Positions 11,374 through 22,299 of a DNA stretch of 64,000 nucleotides are shown piece after piece (the first letter of the stretch is position 1; each line of letters opens with the position of its first letter). The notes beneath the pieces are model-generated. The model saw only the letters and a list, made by a program, of their open reading frames with translations, did no database searches and was not told the origin of the DNA. Position numbers and translations under genes: made by a program. The stretch covers positions 50,862,439 through 50,926,438 of the forward strand of contig NC_060062.1 in NCBI RefSeq assembly GCF_020283565.1, given 5' to 3'. Source of the stretch: Trifolium pratense. Its lineage: Eukaryota > Streptophyta > Magnoliopsida > Fabales > Fabaceae.

Positions 11374-11576
11374 TTTTTTTTTTTTTAAACTTGGTATCCG
11401 GCCTTAGGACCAATCCCACCGCCCACTTGCGGGGGCCCCATTTAAAGCCAGAGTTTTTTTTTGCTCTGTATGGACTTAGCCCACCAAATTTGGCACAACT
11501 GGGAATCGAACCCGAGACCTTGAGAGGAGCATACTCCAAGAACCCAAGCCAATACCACTCGACCAACCCAAGTGGG
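11374..11576 (-). mobile_element. tRNA-derived SINE
   Basis: On the minus strand it begins ACCCACTTGGGTTGGTCGAG. It has an A-box-like TTGGTCGAGTGG and a B-box GGTTCGATTCC, then a unique body ending in a run of A (the T run at 11374-11386 on the plus strand). The 18-bp duplication TTCTGGATAATTACTATT flanks it (11356-11373 and 11577-11594), as expected from target-primed reverse transcription. It lies 93 bp past the CASP-like stop codon. Confidence 0.88.
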
Positions 11577-11594
11577 TTCTGGATAATTACTATT

Positions 11595-12228
11595 ATCTTC
11601 TCACTTCTCTAGTTTGGTTTAGTTTATTAAATTTCTTTGATTATCAATAAAATATATATGTTTTTTGTAATGGATTTGTGTAGTCCTTATATACTATTTT
11701 CTTTAAAATTAAATTTCCTAAGAATTGTACTTGTTTTGATATTTTAATAGAATGAATGAATTTCTCTTGTCTTCCTTCTTCAATGTTATATATTCTCTCC
11801 TTACCAAAATATAAGCCGTTTTGATTATACTAAACAAATTAAAAAATGTAATTAATATTGTATAAAAAAGAGAAATTATGAGTTAGTTTGGATATCACCA
11901 TAATGATTGAACAGGAAAAAATTGGGTGATCATCATATTTGTCAGGGGTTAGGAGCACTGGGCTCTAATGTGGTATTGTGCCTCTCCATGCTCTTGGCAA
12001 TTATGGAATTAGTGAAACACCAAAAGTAGGATTAATATTATGAAAGAGAAAAATCAATAAACCAGTTTATTTGTTTATTATATGTTTGAATATTGCCCTG
12101 CAATGCAATTTGTCTATAAGATGTTGAGTGACCAATATATACTCGCTAGTTCAAATTTATTTTAACTTCCAATGGGTTGTTTGATTTAAGTCAGTATCCA
12201 TTCTTATATCCAAGGTTTTGAAGTCATT
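11595..12228. other. Intergenic, no gene seen
   Basis: AT-rich. A half MITE end (ctctccttaccaaaatataag) lies near 11795. No convincing exon was found. Confidence 0.4.
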
Positions 12229-12279
12229 TTGAAGCATATATACGTCTTCTTGAACCAGAGATGCTTCTTGAGACACAGA

Positions 12280-13530
12280 AAAATTGAAGTGAAAAGGCAT
12301 GAAGCTTGGCGTGTCTATGGAGCCTTGCTGGTACGATATGTTATTAAATATTTGTTACAACTAATAAAACATTACTATATCAGTATAATTAGTGGTCTGA
12401 TGATTGTATGTAATGTTTTATTCGGCGTGCTGCAGGTCAATGTATATACCTTCCACTAAAGATGTTCCCAGCTTTTCCATCTCCTGCCCCTCATTCTGTC
12501 TGGAAGACCAGTGCAAGTGTTCTTACTTCTCCACCTCGTAAGTATTTTCCTCATTGCCTGACAAAAAGCTGGTCAATTGTACATGTCTAGGTATTGTAAC
12601 TTTTAAACCAGTTCATTGAGGGAGAACCCTTTTTGCATAGTTAATTTATTTAATGGAGTATAATACCTACAAAAGAAAGGAACCTACATGCTAAAATATT
12701 GGAATCTCACTAAAATGAATGAAGCTTTTGAACCAAAAGCAAGAGTCAAGTTTCACACAATCATGGCTTGTCGAATTACAGTTCAAATTGTGAGTTTCCT
12801 AACTTATTGTTGGACAGTGACTTGTAAATTTAAAGTGTCAATGTAATAGTTGTAAGCTAGTGATTGACAAAACTTTCGTCTAATTTCTTGATAGGCTTTC
12901 AATAGTTACTGTATATAGCCTGGACTGATTGATTTTATCCGAAAATCAACGATCTCGACACTGTTTCTCTTGAATATATATATATTTAATTATACGATTC
13001 TTTGAAAACATTGCACATAATATTCGGATTTAATTTGTGATGATATAAAAGTGCAGATAGTGCCATAGCCATCATCTACTTGAAATTATTACAAGTCCTT
13101 TATAATGATTATTATTAGTTCGTATACTGACTCATTTTTCATGATTGATCATCAAGACAAACGAAAGGCAAGCCCTATGGAATTGGACCAGCAGCCCCCT
13201 TTGAAGAAAACAGCTACTGATGGAGAGGTTAGTGTGGATCTGGCGAATTCCTCACCATCTCATAAGAAAGAGGAGACAGGAACTCAAGCTTCAGTTGATT
13301 CAAAAATTGGTTCACCATCATCTTCTGGACAGATGAAAAATCAGATCACTACCGACGGTGAAGTTATAAGTAGTGGGGGTGATACTCAGGGTTTTAATAT
13401 CTCAGCAGTCCTAGCCCAGGTTTGGAAGGATGAACTGAATTCAGGACGTATCCTGACATCACTGGTTGAGCTGTTTGGTGAAAACATCCTCTCATTCATT
13501 CAAACTCGTGAGATGTATATGATCTTGTAA
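12280..13530 (+). CDS. Unidentified small spliced gene or gene fragment
   Basis: I do not recognise the product. Exon-like blocks with good borders are: one ending at 12330 (...YGALL|GT); 12436-12537 (cag|...|GTAAGT), which reads QCIYLPLKMFPAFPSPAPHS in the better frame; and a last block from about 13157 to the TAA at 13530. The last block reads KRKASPMELDQQPPLKK, then a Ser/Thr/Gly-rich acidic middle, then a helical tail VLAQVWKDELNSGRILTSLV...LFGENILSFI. The basic clusters look like a nuclear localisation signal. The start is uncertain and upstream exons may be missing, so it could be the 3' end of a larger gene or a relic. The exon joins are inference; the open frame is seen. Confidence 0.4.
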
Positions 13531-13923
13531 CATAGGGCGTATCGTAGCAAGTTTGTCTATGGATAAACCATGGATGACCTGTAGGTAATATGTGATTTTG
13601 TGAACAAATTAATATCACTTGGTATGAAATGTATAATTTTCTTCTGGAGATGAAATTTTGGATTCACCTGACTTTTATGATTATAAGCTTTAGTTGTTGG
13701 GTCAATTTCTTCAACCATACTTATACTTAAAAAACACAATACAGATCCTTTTCTGACAGAGATGTAAAAGCTCAATTGTTTATTTCATTTCATGCATACA
13801 TTTGGTATTCATAACAAAACAGTTTAAGGTGTTTTAATGTTAACAGTAATAACAACAAACAAAATATTAAAATACTTCAAAATTAGTTAAATCTTTGTAA
13901 GCATGATCATTTCAGAATAGCAC

Positions 13924-14337
13924 TTAAGCTGCCACATTATTGTACTCTCTTTCAACAGCTAATTTCAAGATGCTGTCTTCTTCCAAGACCATTTGAATTG
14001 GCAAGAAACCCATTCCATCTGCCATTGCAAGCATCATTTGCTTGGTTTCCTTCTTGAACTCTTCTAGATCAACTGCGCCATTCAAGTTGTGATCGAATTG
14101 AACAAACAAGGATTGATAAACACGAGCAAGCTCACCCGGGTCTGACTCCACATCAATACCAAAGTGTGTTTCGAAAACCCTGAGCCCCTGGAGCTCTTTC
14201 AACAACTCTTCATAGGAGAGAAGACCATCATTGTTTGTGTCGAGTTGAGCAAACCGATTTCCTATGGAGCTATTAAATGCTTCTTCATCTTCAAGGAAAT
14301 GGACAATGGTGGCACCATCTAAAATTTCTACACTCAT
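13924..14337 (-). CDS. EF-hand calcium-binding protein (137 aa, intronless)
   Basis: Complete frame from ATG to TAA. Two EF-hands fit the loop rule. Loop 1 is DTNNDGLLSYEE (residues 33-44, with D33, N35, D37, S41, E44). Loop 2 is DHNLNGAVDLEE (residues 82-93, with D82, N84, N86, D90, E93). Between them is a helical linker, and the C-terminal helix ends EYNNVAA. This architecture matches a family of short plant EF-hand proteins that bind calcium in the cytosol; partners are unknown. A TATA-like element lies about 105 bp upstream of the ATG. The frame has no damage and is probably a working gene. Confidence 0.9.
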   Translation of the reverse strand: MSVEILDGATIVHFLEDEEAFNSSIGNRFAQLDTNNDGLLSYEELLKELQGLRVFETHFGIDVESDPGELARVYQSLFVQFDHNLNGAVDLEEFKKETKQMMLAMADGMGFLPIQMVLEEDSILKLAVEREYNNVAA

Positions 14338-14442
14338 CTTTCTTTTCTACTTGATGTTAAATGGAAGATAGTTTACAATGAGAGTTTTTGTGTTTGCAAA
14401 TGCTATTATTGCTTTGATGAAAAGAGTTTATTGATCCTTCTA

Positions 14443-14452
14443 GTATATATAC
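14443..14452 (-). promoter_or_regulatory. TATA-like box of EF-hand gene
   Basis: GTATATATAC, about 105 bp upstream of the ATG at 14337 on the minus strand. Confidence 0.5.
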
Positions 14453-14806
14453 ACATAGCCAGCCATTAGTAATATGTTCCAAAAGCATATATTCATTCTT
14501 TAATAACTAACCATGGCATAGAAACCATGTGTTGTTTGTGTCCTTTGTTTAATTAGTGGCTTTGGTCAAACCAACTCAATTGGATGCTTCCCTCAATTGT
14601 TGGTTTCTGATTGTTGGAATTGTTCCCTTGTCACTAGCCCACAGATATACGAATTATATGATCGTATGAGATTATGGGTGCATTATTTATATATTTTGGT
14701 ATGAAAATAAATTATTATTAAATAAAAGGGGAAGTCAGCGTTGGAAGTCTAATGCCCTTCTAGTGTACTTTCTCAATAGCCAAACGAATAAAATTTGTTA
14801 GAATTT

Positions 14807-14985
14807 ATTTAAGGGTCTTCCTAACGAGTGCCTCCGGGGCACACTTTAAGCATTCTAAAAATTAAACACTCTAATTTCCAATGCGTTGACTTTACGCATT
14901 TCCATAAAATTTTTATAAAAAACTTACTATTTAAGGGTTTAAAGAGTGCCCCGGGAGCACTATTTAGCATTTGCCTTTATTTAAT
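14807..14985. repeat. Direct repeat pair with GC-rich core
   Basis: 'tttaaggg(t)...gagtgcctccggggcac' (about 14809) recurs as 'tttaagggtttaaagagtgccccgggagcac' (about 14931). A related phrase, 'aaagagtgcccgtgggtac', is at 10053. Probably fragments of one repeat family. No terminal duplication found. Confidence 0.4.
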
Positions 14986-15182
14986 AGGACATGGTGTTTT
15001 GTTGAATGTCTTAAACAAAGGATACCCACTGATTGATTATTTTAATATTATTCAAACAACAAACATTACTATAAATTCATTAACAAAGGATCTTCTTTGG
15101 TTTATTCTTTTTCTTTATTCTATTGTTCTACCATTTTGCCCCACGATTAGTAGCAAATTAAGATGATACTGTATAATATAAA

Positions 15183-15629
15183 GGGGTTTGCTAATTTACA
15201 CCCACTTAAAAACATAAATATGTGGGTGTAAATTAGCAATGCGCACACTTTCACTTTAGACAAAAAAATTATTTGACTTAGTTATTTCACACTTGAAAAT
15301 TGAGGGTTAGTTAGATAAATGTTATTAAATTTTGTGTACTCATTTGCTAATTTACACCCACAATTAATTATATATATATGCAACCTAGATAAACAACCTA
15401 GGAAATCACAAAAACACAACAATTAACAACCGGGTGAATTACCTTAGTTTTTACAAGTGAGTGTAAATTAGCAAGTGAGTGTACATAGTTTAATCAAAGT
15501 TACAAAACTAACCATCAATTCATAACTTTTAAATATTAAAGATGAAGGGTATTTTAGTACAAATAGAAAATGTGTGCATTGCTAATTTACACCTTAAGGT
15601 TTTTAGGTGGGTGTAAATTAGCAAACCTC
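15183..15629. mobile_element. MULE-type MITE (447 bp)
   Basis: Terminal inverted repeats of about 30 bp, GGGGTTTGCTAATTTACACC... on the left with the matching inverted copy on the right. The exact 9-bp duplication TAATATAAA is at 15174-15182 and 15630-15638. The motif GCTAATTTACACCCAC or its inverse recurs inside at about 15225, 15345, 15460 and 15580. No coding capacity. Confidence 0.88.
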
Positions 15630-15808
15630 TAATATAAAACATACTTTTGTGAAAAATGCATGTTTCACTTGACCATAGAGCAGAATATATGTTAATATTT
15701 ACCATAATTTTAATAGAGTTAATAATTAATTTAATAAAATTTGTCATGTATATATGTAGCTTGATCAATTTTACTAAACCTCATACAATTATTCTCATAT
15801 TCTATCTA

Positions 15809-16993
15809 GGCTTAAATGCAGTTTTGCCCCCCCTGTTTTGATTAAATCGGAATTTTACCCCCCCTGTTTTAAAACGCGGACTTTTACCCCCCCTGTTTTA
15901 TAATTTGTTGGATTTTGCCCCCCCTAAAATTCTGCTTTCGAGTCACAACTTTAAAGCTTCGTACACAACTTAATTTTGATCAATAATTTACCAAAAGGAT
16001 ACCGAAATGACCGTAATCGAGTTATCTTTCCACATAATCAAACCCCACTGAATTTGGAGTTACAAAGAGAGATTAATTACCGTTTTAGTGAAGGTATGTC
16101 CCCCAAAATTCTGCAAAAAATTTGCTTTCGAGTCACAACTTCAAAGCTTCGCATACAACTCAATTTGGATCCATAATTCACCAAACGGCTACCGAAATGA
16201 CCGTAATCGAGTTATCTTTCCACATAATCAAACCCCACTGAATTTGGAGTTACAAAGAGAGATTAATTACCGTTTTAGTGAAGGTGTGTCCCCAAAATTC
16301 TGCAAAAAATCTGCTTTCGAGTCACAACTTCAAAGCTTCGCATACAACTCAATTTGGATCCATAATTCACCAAATGGCTACCGAAATGACCGTAATTGAG
16401 TTAGCTTTCCACAGAATCAAACCCCACTAAATTTGGAGTTATAGAGAGAGATTAATTACCGTTTTAGTGAAGGTCTGTCCAATTATTAATTCTGCAGAAA
16501 TCTACTTGTGATCTTCAAATTCAACATCGTCTACCGAACACATCGTAACTCCAAATTCGATGAAATTGAAATGCCAACAAGGGTAATTTCGTTAGATTTC
16601 CATACATGTAAATAGTATTAAAAAATGAGCTACAGGATGAGAGGAATGACGAGAATACCAGTAGTAGTTTCATACGATAATTAATTTGAACAGACCTTCA
16701 CTAAAACAGTAATTAATCTCTCTCTGTAACTCCAAATTCAGTGGAGTTTGATTCTGTGGAAAACTAACTCGATTGCGGTCGTTTCGGTACCAGTTTGGTG
16801 AATTATTGATCCAAATTGAGTTCTGTGCGTAGCTTTGAACTTGAGGCTCAGAAGCAGATTTTGTGCAAAATTTTGGTGGGGGGGCAAAATCCAACAAATT
16901 ATAAAATAGGGGGGGTAAAATTCCGCATTTTAAAATAGGGGGGGTAAAATTCCGCATTTTTCAAAATAGGGGGGGTAAAACTGCATTTAAGCC
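15809..16993. mobile_element. MULE-type foldback element with internal tandem repeats (1185 bp)
   Basis: It begins GGCTTAAATGCAGTTTTGCC and ends with its inverse. The exact 9-bp duplication TTCTATCTA is at 15800-15808 and 16994-17002. C-rich runs on the left ('tttaccccccctgttt', three or four times) mirror G-rich runs on the right. Between them are three direct copies of a unit of about 190 bp (phase marked by ACCGAAATGACCGTAAT at 16001, 16191 and 16380) and one inverted copy (about 16690-16870). The open frames inside are by-products of the repeats; I see no transposase. Confidence 0.88.
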
Positions 16994-17069
16994 TTCTATC
17001 TATTATTCTCTTAAGCTATAACTATTGAAATCAACTAGTTTATACAGTTTTTAGGTGAAAGAATCACTA

Positions 17070-17435
17070 AGATATATTATCAAAATATTAAATGTCAGAG
17101 ACTATCATAGAATTACAATATCTCAAGCAGGATATATTATCATAATATTCATAAGAATTGAAATTATAATATTCAGTACAATATACAATCAATATTCAAA
17201 TTTAAAAAAAAAAAAAAAAAAACTACAATTGATACACATACAACAATACAAACGGGAAATAACATATATTATAGTTATTTTGTGTGTACCGGGGGAGAAA
17301 GAAATTTATAAAAATGAACCTTCAACACACTTTATTAGTTTTTTAGAAAAATAATATTCTATTGATTGAAATTCATATACATCTCACTAAATAATGTAAA
17401 ATTCTCACATTATATGATGAGATTCATTTAAATAT
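17070..17435. repeat. Segmental duplication, copy A (3' flank of DC1 gene)
   Basis: Matches about 21155-21520 in the same orientation ('agaattacaatatctcaagcag...gatacacatacaacaatac...ttgattgaaa.tcatata'). Each copy lies just downstream of a DC1 gene, so the gene and its flank were duplicated together. Confidence 0.75.
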
Positions 17436-17760
17436 GGCTTAAATAATTTTTTAGTCCTCGTAAGTTGACGTTTTTTTGGTTTTAGTTCTTGTATATTTTT
17501 TTTAGCAATTTATCCCTGTAAGTTGACGTGTTTTTGTTTTTTGTCCATAAAGCTAAAATCCGTAGAAAAATCTGCAGGAAACATGTTGATTTTAAATCCA
17601 CCGAAAAATTCAAAGAAAAATCTGCAGGTTTCCTGTGAATTTTAGCTTTAGGGACTAAAACCAAAAGATTTTAACATACAGGGATGAATTGCTAAAAAAA
17701 GATATAGAGACTAAAACCAAAAAAACGCCAACTTACAGGGATCAAAACATCATTTAAACC
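17436..17760. mobile_element. MULE-type MITE (325 bp)
   Basis: About 50-bp terminal inverted repeats (GGCTTAAATAATTTTTTAG... and its inverse starting GGTTTAAATGATGTTTTGA) and the exact 9-bp duplication TTTAAATAT (17427-17435 and 17761-17769). The duplicated flank at about 21515 carries a single uninterrupted TTTAAATAT, so the insertion postdates the duplication. Confidence 0.88.
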
Positions 17761-17823
17761 TTTAAATATTAATAAGTAGAAACGAGTTTTATGAAAATTA
17801 AAGAAAGTGTATGAAAGATTAAG

Positions 17824-18129
17824 TCACTCATCATCACAAAATATTTCTTTGAGGTCTTTAACAGCTTCACCAAGAGAAGTAATATCCCCTAAGGCTACCA
17901 ATGTTATATGCCCCACTAGCGATGTTACGTGCAACCCTTTCATGGTATATTTCATGAAAGAACTCATTCTCTCTTCTTTTTCTTTTGAATGAAGGCATTT
18001 TGTACATTCTTTATGGAAGACGTTATGACAATATGTGTTTGTACATATGTAACGACTTCCCAAACCAGGCTTTTTGCAACCACTGCATGTGAATGAACCA
18101 ATCAGTTGTAATGTGTGTTCATGACCCAT
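17824..18129 (-). CDS. Short DC1 (Cys/His-rich C1) protein, 101 aa, internally shortened
   Basis: Open from ATG to TGA. The N-terminus HTLQL...FTCSGCKKPGLGSRYIC...CHNVFHKEC is one DC1 zinc-binding unit. The C-terminus, MKYTMKGLHVTSL...SLGEAVKDLKEIF, matches the tail of the 221-residue paralogue at 21569. About 110 residues holding the second and third Cys/His units are absent, with the frame kept. DC1 proteins are plant-specific zinc-binding proteins whose molecular role is mostly unknown. It could be a functional short form or an early-stage pseudogene. Confidence 0.7.
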   Translation of the reverse strand: MGHEHTLQLIGSFTCSGCKKPGLGSRYICTNTYCHNVFHKECTKCLHSKEKEERMSSFMKYTMKGLHVTSLVGHITLVALGDITSLGEAVKDLKEIFCDDE

Positions 18130-20140
18130 TGTTGTGTCTTGTAACTTTTTGTCAAATATTGTAACAAGTGTTCAAGATTTAGCTAAGAGTGTATATGTTA
18201 TATATGCTAGCTATTTATTGTATTAACATACTTTATGAATAATTTCTATTTATATGTAAAAAGTAGTGTCAATAAGACATGGCTTACGGGTTTCCAAGAA
18301 ATGCTATACAACTATGTATGGCATATTTTTCAGGTTATTATTTCTAAGAAATGCTATACAACTATGACATTTTTTTGGTTATATGTGTATCACCATGTAG
18401 GTGCATGCATGGTTGGTAGATAATGTTGGGATTGAGATTCACTGCCATAGAAAATAATACAGTTTTCACGAAATAGTTAATTTGAGCCGTTGATTATAAA
18501 TCAGAAGGTTAAAATTGTTGAGATTTTATCTCCATAGATTAAGGGATTGTGCAGCAGTATGTTTGTTATTATTTCTCCTCATTTAGAGCTCTATGATATA
18601 GGAATTTACTCCTAATTTCTAGCTCATTTTGTAACATAAATACATTCCAGTAAAATTCTATATAATCAAATTAATTAAAAATCATTTTGTCCATCAATCT
18701 AGATCGGATGATTAGGTGAGTAACTGCGTCCATTTCGGATAATGTTGTAATAGTGCTGACGTATTATTTTTTTGGGTACAATGTGCTGACGTACTGTTTG
18801 TGCATGGTCTTGTGTTCTAGTTCTAGGCAATAACATTAAGGAAAATGCATAGCCATTCCAAATTAATGGTCTTGTTTGTGTTCTAGGCTATGTACGTCAA
18901 CTATGAGAGTGTTCAAATCATTCAATAATAACTAATTATTTTTTATAAATAATTAAGTACATATATGCTATAAAGTTGGCCGTCACCACTTTCTCTTTCT
19001 TTTTCTTCCCTTTTAATTAACTTTGGCCGTCACCACTTTCTTGTTATTCTTAGTCTATTAAAGAAAGGTGATTTAAGATTAATTTTAACCTGAAATCAAC
19101 CATCAAAATTATTTTTTCTTTCTTATTAATTATAATAAATAAGTGTGATTTTTACGTATTTGTTTATTTTGATTTCCTATGCTTGTATGGTGTATTTTGT
19201 TGTCTCTCATCTTTGTGCAATGTTCATTTGTTTTAGGTTGAAAGATTAATTTCGATCTAGCGCAGATCCAATAGATGACGAATTTGATGTCATCAACGCT
19301 ACAGATCTGGAGGCATGAATATTCCGAACACTTCAATATAGTCATACTTGTAGGCTTATATAATTTTCCGTTTATGCTATTAACGTTAATGTTATGAGAT
19401 GGTTTGTAGATTTTTTATTTTTGTTTTTAGCGACTTTGAATTTGTCTTGTATCGATGTACTCTATCGATTTGAATCATTAATGAATATTCTTTATTTTTA
19501 GTTAAAAAATCAGTATTATTTTTTTGACAAATATAATAACTAATTATTTTTTAGTAAATTTGTCAAAAAAAATTATTTTTTAGTAAAAAAAAGAAGCTAA
19601 TTATTTTAAACAATCGGACAACTTGTCAAACAACAACTTGGTAGGCGCATTCAATGAACTAACAAACACACATCAATATCCAACTTGCAGTTCATCAATT
19701 ACGTACATTTTAATTTCTGTTAGAGATCTAAATACACTACTGGAAACTTGTTGTTTTCCTGCGATTTGGCGTAGAAAATAGATTTTCTCAAGAATTTTGG
19801 TTCACAGTTTCATAGGGAACTCACATCCACATTTTTAGTGCCACAACCATAATTGATGCACGACATGCTAACTGCCAAGCGAATGCCGCCCCTGGAGGAC
19901 TCGCAAGTCGCAACACACAACATTATTGTTGTGTATAGTGACAACGGCTTTGTCATCTTCATCATTCTCTAACTCTCACTCTCTAGTTTGAGGGATTCTA
20001 ATATAGACACAAACTCAAATAAAATATATTTGGACACATTCTCACAATTAATCAAGTTTAAATATAAAATAATATGTAATCACACCATTTAACCTCTCCA
20101 ACATTATTTATCTAATAATATAGCATTGTTAGATAAATAG
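18130..20140. other. Intergenic with duplicated patches, no gene seen
   Basis: Stretches near 18835-18900 ('catagcc.ttccaaattaatggtcttg') and 19615-19710 ('caaacaacaacttggta...caacttgcagttcatcaattacgtacat') recur near 23120-23165/23805-23840 and 22785-22960. They are outer parts of the DC1 segmental duplication. The rest is AT-rich without coding signal. Confidence 0.5.
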
Positions 20141-20149
20141 TGTTGTTGG

Positions 20150-20924
20150 TTGAGGACAAATGAGGTGATTTTTGGCGTCACGTTCTAGAACATAAGTATG
20201 GAGTAAGTAGTGGTGTTGTTGGTGAGGGTGGAGATAAGGCCTCAGAATATGGTGGAAGGATATCTTATCTTTTAAAAAATGGTCATGGGATTGACGGTTC
20301 GTTTCAGAATTACCTTTTTCGTCAGATTGAAAATGGAGATTACACATTTTGGGATGATCCTTATAATTGGAGGAAGGGGATTCATTGCATGAGCGATTTT
20401 CTAGGTTAGCTGGTCTTTTTTACGGAGCAGGGTGTGACGGTGTATGAGATGTGTCAGAGGGGTTGGGATGTGGTGGTGGAGGGTGGAGTTGCAGGCGTTC
20501 ATTGTTTGTGTGGGAGGAGTTGTTGGAAGGGTGTTGTTGGGGTCTTTTAAATAATTAATGTGGTATGATGTGCTTGATAAGTGGCTTTCAAGGTCCCAAC
20601 TTTCAAATGTTTTTTGGTCAAGGGTGTTTATCAATCTTTAATGCGGGAGAAGAGAGAGGATGTGGAACTTGAGTTGAATTCCACTGCTTCGGTTTGAAAT
20701 AAAATGAGGTGTGAGTGTTTTTGTGGTGTTTCTTGGCGAATCTAATTCCAACTCATGATAATCTTTTTAAAAAAGGTATTCTGAATATTGATGCACAACT
20801 TTGTGTTATGAGTTGTGGTTCTTATGAAACTGATCACATCTTTTCTTTGTATGTGATTTGTCCCATAAGGTGTGATTTTCTTAAATGGTTAGGTGTGCAA
20901 AGCGTTGTGCTTGATAATTAGCGA
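20150..20924 (+). pseudogene. LINE (non-LTR retrotransposon) C-terminal zf-RVT relic
   Basis: The open piece 20715-20921 reads LANLIPTHDNLFKKGILN...CGSYETDHIFSLYVICP...WLGV, the reverse-transcriptase zinc-binding domain at the C-terminus of plant L1-type LINEs. Upstream frames contain GDYTFWDDPY (near 20335), matching the 'G..T.FW.D.W' phrase that precedes it in LINEs. Stops and frameshifts separate the pieces. Confidence 0.72.
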
Positions 20925-21154
20925 CTTATAAGTTTTTTTTAGCAAAGTAGTGCATCGCAACCACGACTTTATTTTTTTCGGTTAAAAGCTTATATTCTAA
21001 ACAATCTATCTTTTTTGAACAGGTATATCCCAAAACAATCTATTGATTTTAAGAAAAATAGTTTTGATGATTTGGAGTTCAGTTAAATTAAGATATATAA
21101 ATTTTTATAGAAAAATTGTTTCTTTTAGAATTCAAATTAAGTTTCACCGAAACA

Positions 21155-21520
21155 ATGACTAATATTGAATGTCAAAGAGATTATCAATAGAATTACAATA
21201 TCTCAAGCAGATTATATTATTGTAATATTCATAAGAATAAGAATTGGAATTACAAGAGACACTCAAATACAATACAATACAATCATTATTCAAATTTCAA
21301 AAACACACCAAAAAAATATGATTACAATTGATACACATACAACAATACATATATTATTATACAGTAGTTATTTGTGTGTATTGGGAAAAGAGAAATGCAT
21401 AAAAATAAATTTCTAACACACTTTATTTTTTTCTTGAAAATAATGTTTGATTGATTGAAACTCATATAGATCTCACTAAATGCTGTGAAATTCACATTAT
21501 ATAATGAGATTTATTTAAAT
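21155..21520. repeat. Segmental duplication, copy B (3' flank of DC1 gene)
   Basis: Partner of 17070-17435. It lacks the MULE-type MITE and supplies its empty site. Confidence 0.75.
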
Positions 21521-21568
21521 ATCAACCAGTAGAAACGAGTTGTTTGAAAGAATATATTACATACATAA

Positions 21569-22234
21569 TTAGAACTCATCACTTGAAATTGCTTTGATGA
21601 CAGCTTCCCCAATGGTGAAAATAGAACTAAAATCCCCAATGCTAGCTTGAACTATACCCAATGCTAACTTACCGGTAAATTTCATGACAGAACGAGTTCT
21701 TCCTTTGGACTTAGGTTCCTCATTATTATTATTAATGGTATCCTTGAAACACGACACGTGAAAACATGCCATTGTACCAGAGTAATCATATAAATAGGAC
21801 CACCCTTCAAATTGGTTCCTCGCTACATGCCTTTTATTACATACAACACAATCTGATGGAACTTGATGACACAATTTTAACATCTTTTCTCCCTCGTCGG
21901 ATAAAATAGTATCTGGCAGATGTAAACAACATGGATGCAGAGCATAGTTCGTTTTGGAACACCAATACAAAACACCTAACAGATCTTTTCCGCAAGCGTC
22001 ACAGAATCCTCCATCCGATGCTTTCTCACACAACTTAAAAATGGAATTTTTAAAAAATGGATGAATAGCATGTTCATCAAGTTTTGAACATTCTATATGG
22101 ATGATGTGATCGCAATTTCTGTTTTCGCAGATGAAACTACGATCATTACTTCCTTGCTCCTTGCAAACACTACATGTGAATATTATTGAAGGTGTTGTTG
22201 AATTATTCAATTGCAATGTATGTTGATGATCCAT
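21569..22234 (-). CDS. DC1 domain (Cys/His-rich C1) protein, 221 aa
   Basis: I chose the ATG at 22234 (MDHQHTLQL) because the short paralogue starts MGHEHTLQL; an in-frame upstream ATG at 22297 would add 21 unmatched residues. Unit 1 is HTLQL...FTCSVCKEQGSNDRSFICE...CDHIIHIEC. Unit 2 is FCDACGKDLLGVLYWC...YALHPCC. A third Cys/His cluster is CHQVPSDCVVCNKRH...FHVSCF. The C-terminal hydrophobic tail is shared with the short paralogue. Zinc-binding plant-specific family, often stress responsive, with unknown biochemical role. The frame is intact and probably functional. Confidence 0.88.
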   Translation of the reverse strand: MDHQHTLQLNNSTTPSIIFTCSVCKEQGSNDRSFICENRNCDHIIHIECSKLDEHAIHPFFKNSIFKLCEKASDGGFCDACGKDLLGVLYWCSKTNYALHPCCLHLPDTILSDEGEKMLKLCHQVPSDCVVCNKRHVARNQFEGWSYLYDYSGTMACFHVSCFKDTINNNNEEPKSKGRTRSVMKFTGKLALGIVQASIGDFSSIFTIGEAVIKAISSDEF

Positions 22235-22299
22235 TGTTAACATTATTTTGTGTTTGTATTGTAATGAATCAGTGTTCAAGTTTGTTTTAATATGCAAAG

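Noticed and set aside
16088..16399. A repetitive 103-residue frame in the foldback element
   Set aside because: The apparent protein repeat is a by-product of the 190-bp DNA repeat. Different copies are open in different frames and the inverted copy is open too.
20129..20634. Minus-strand frames near 20.1-20.6 kb
   Set aside because: They lie opposite the LINE relic, which explains the coding-like composition.
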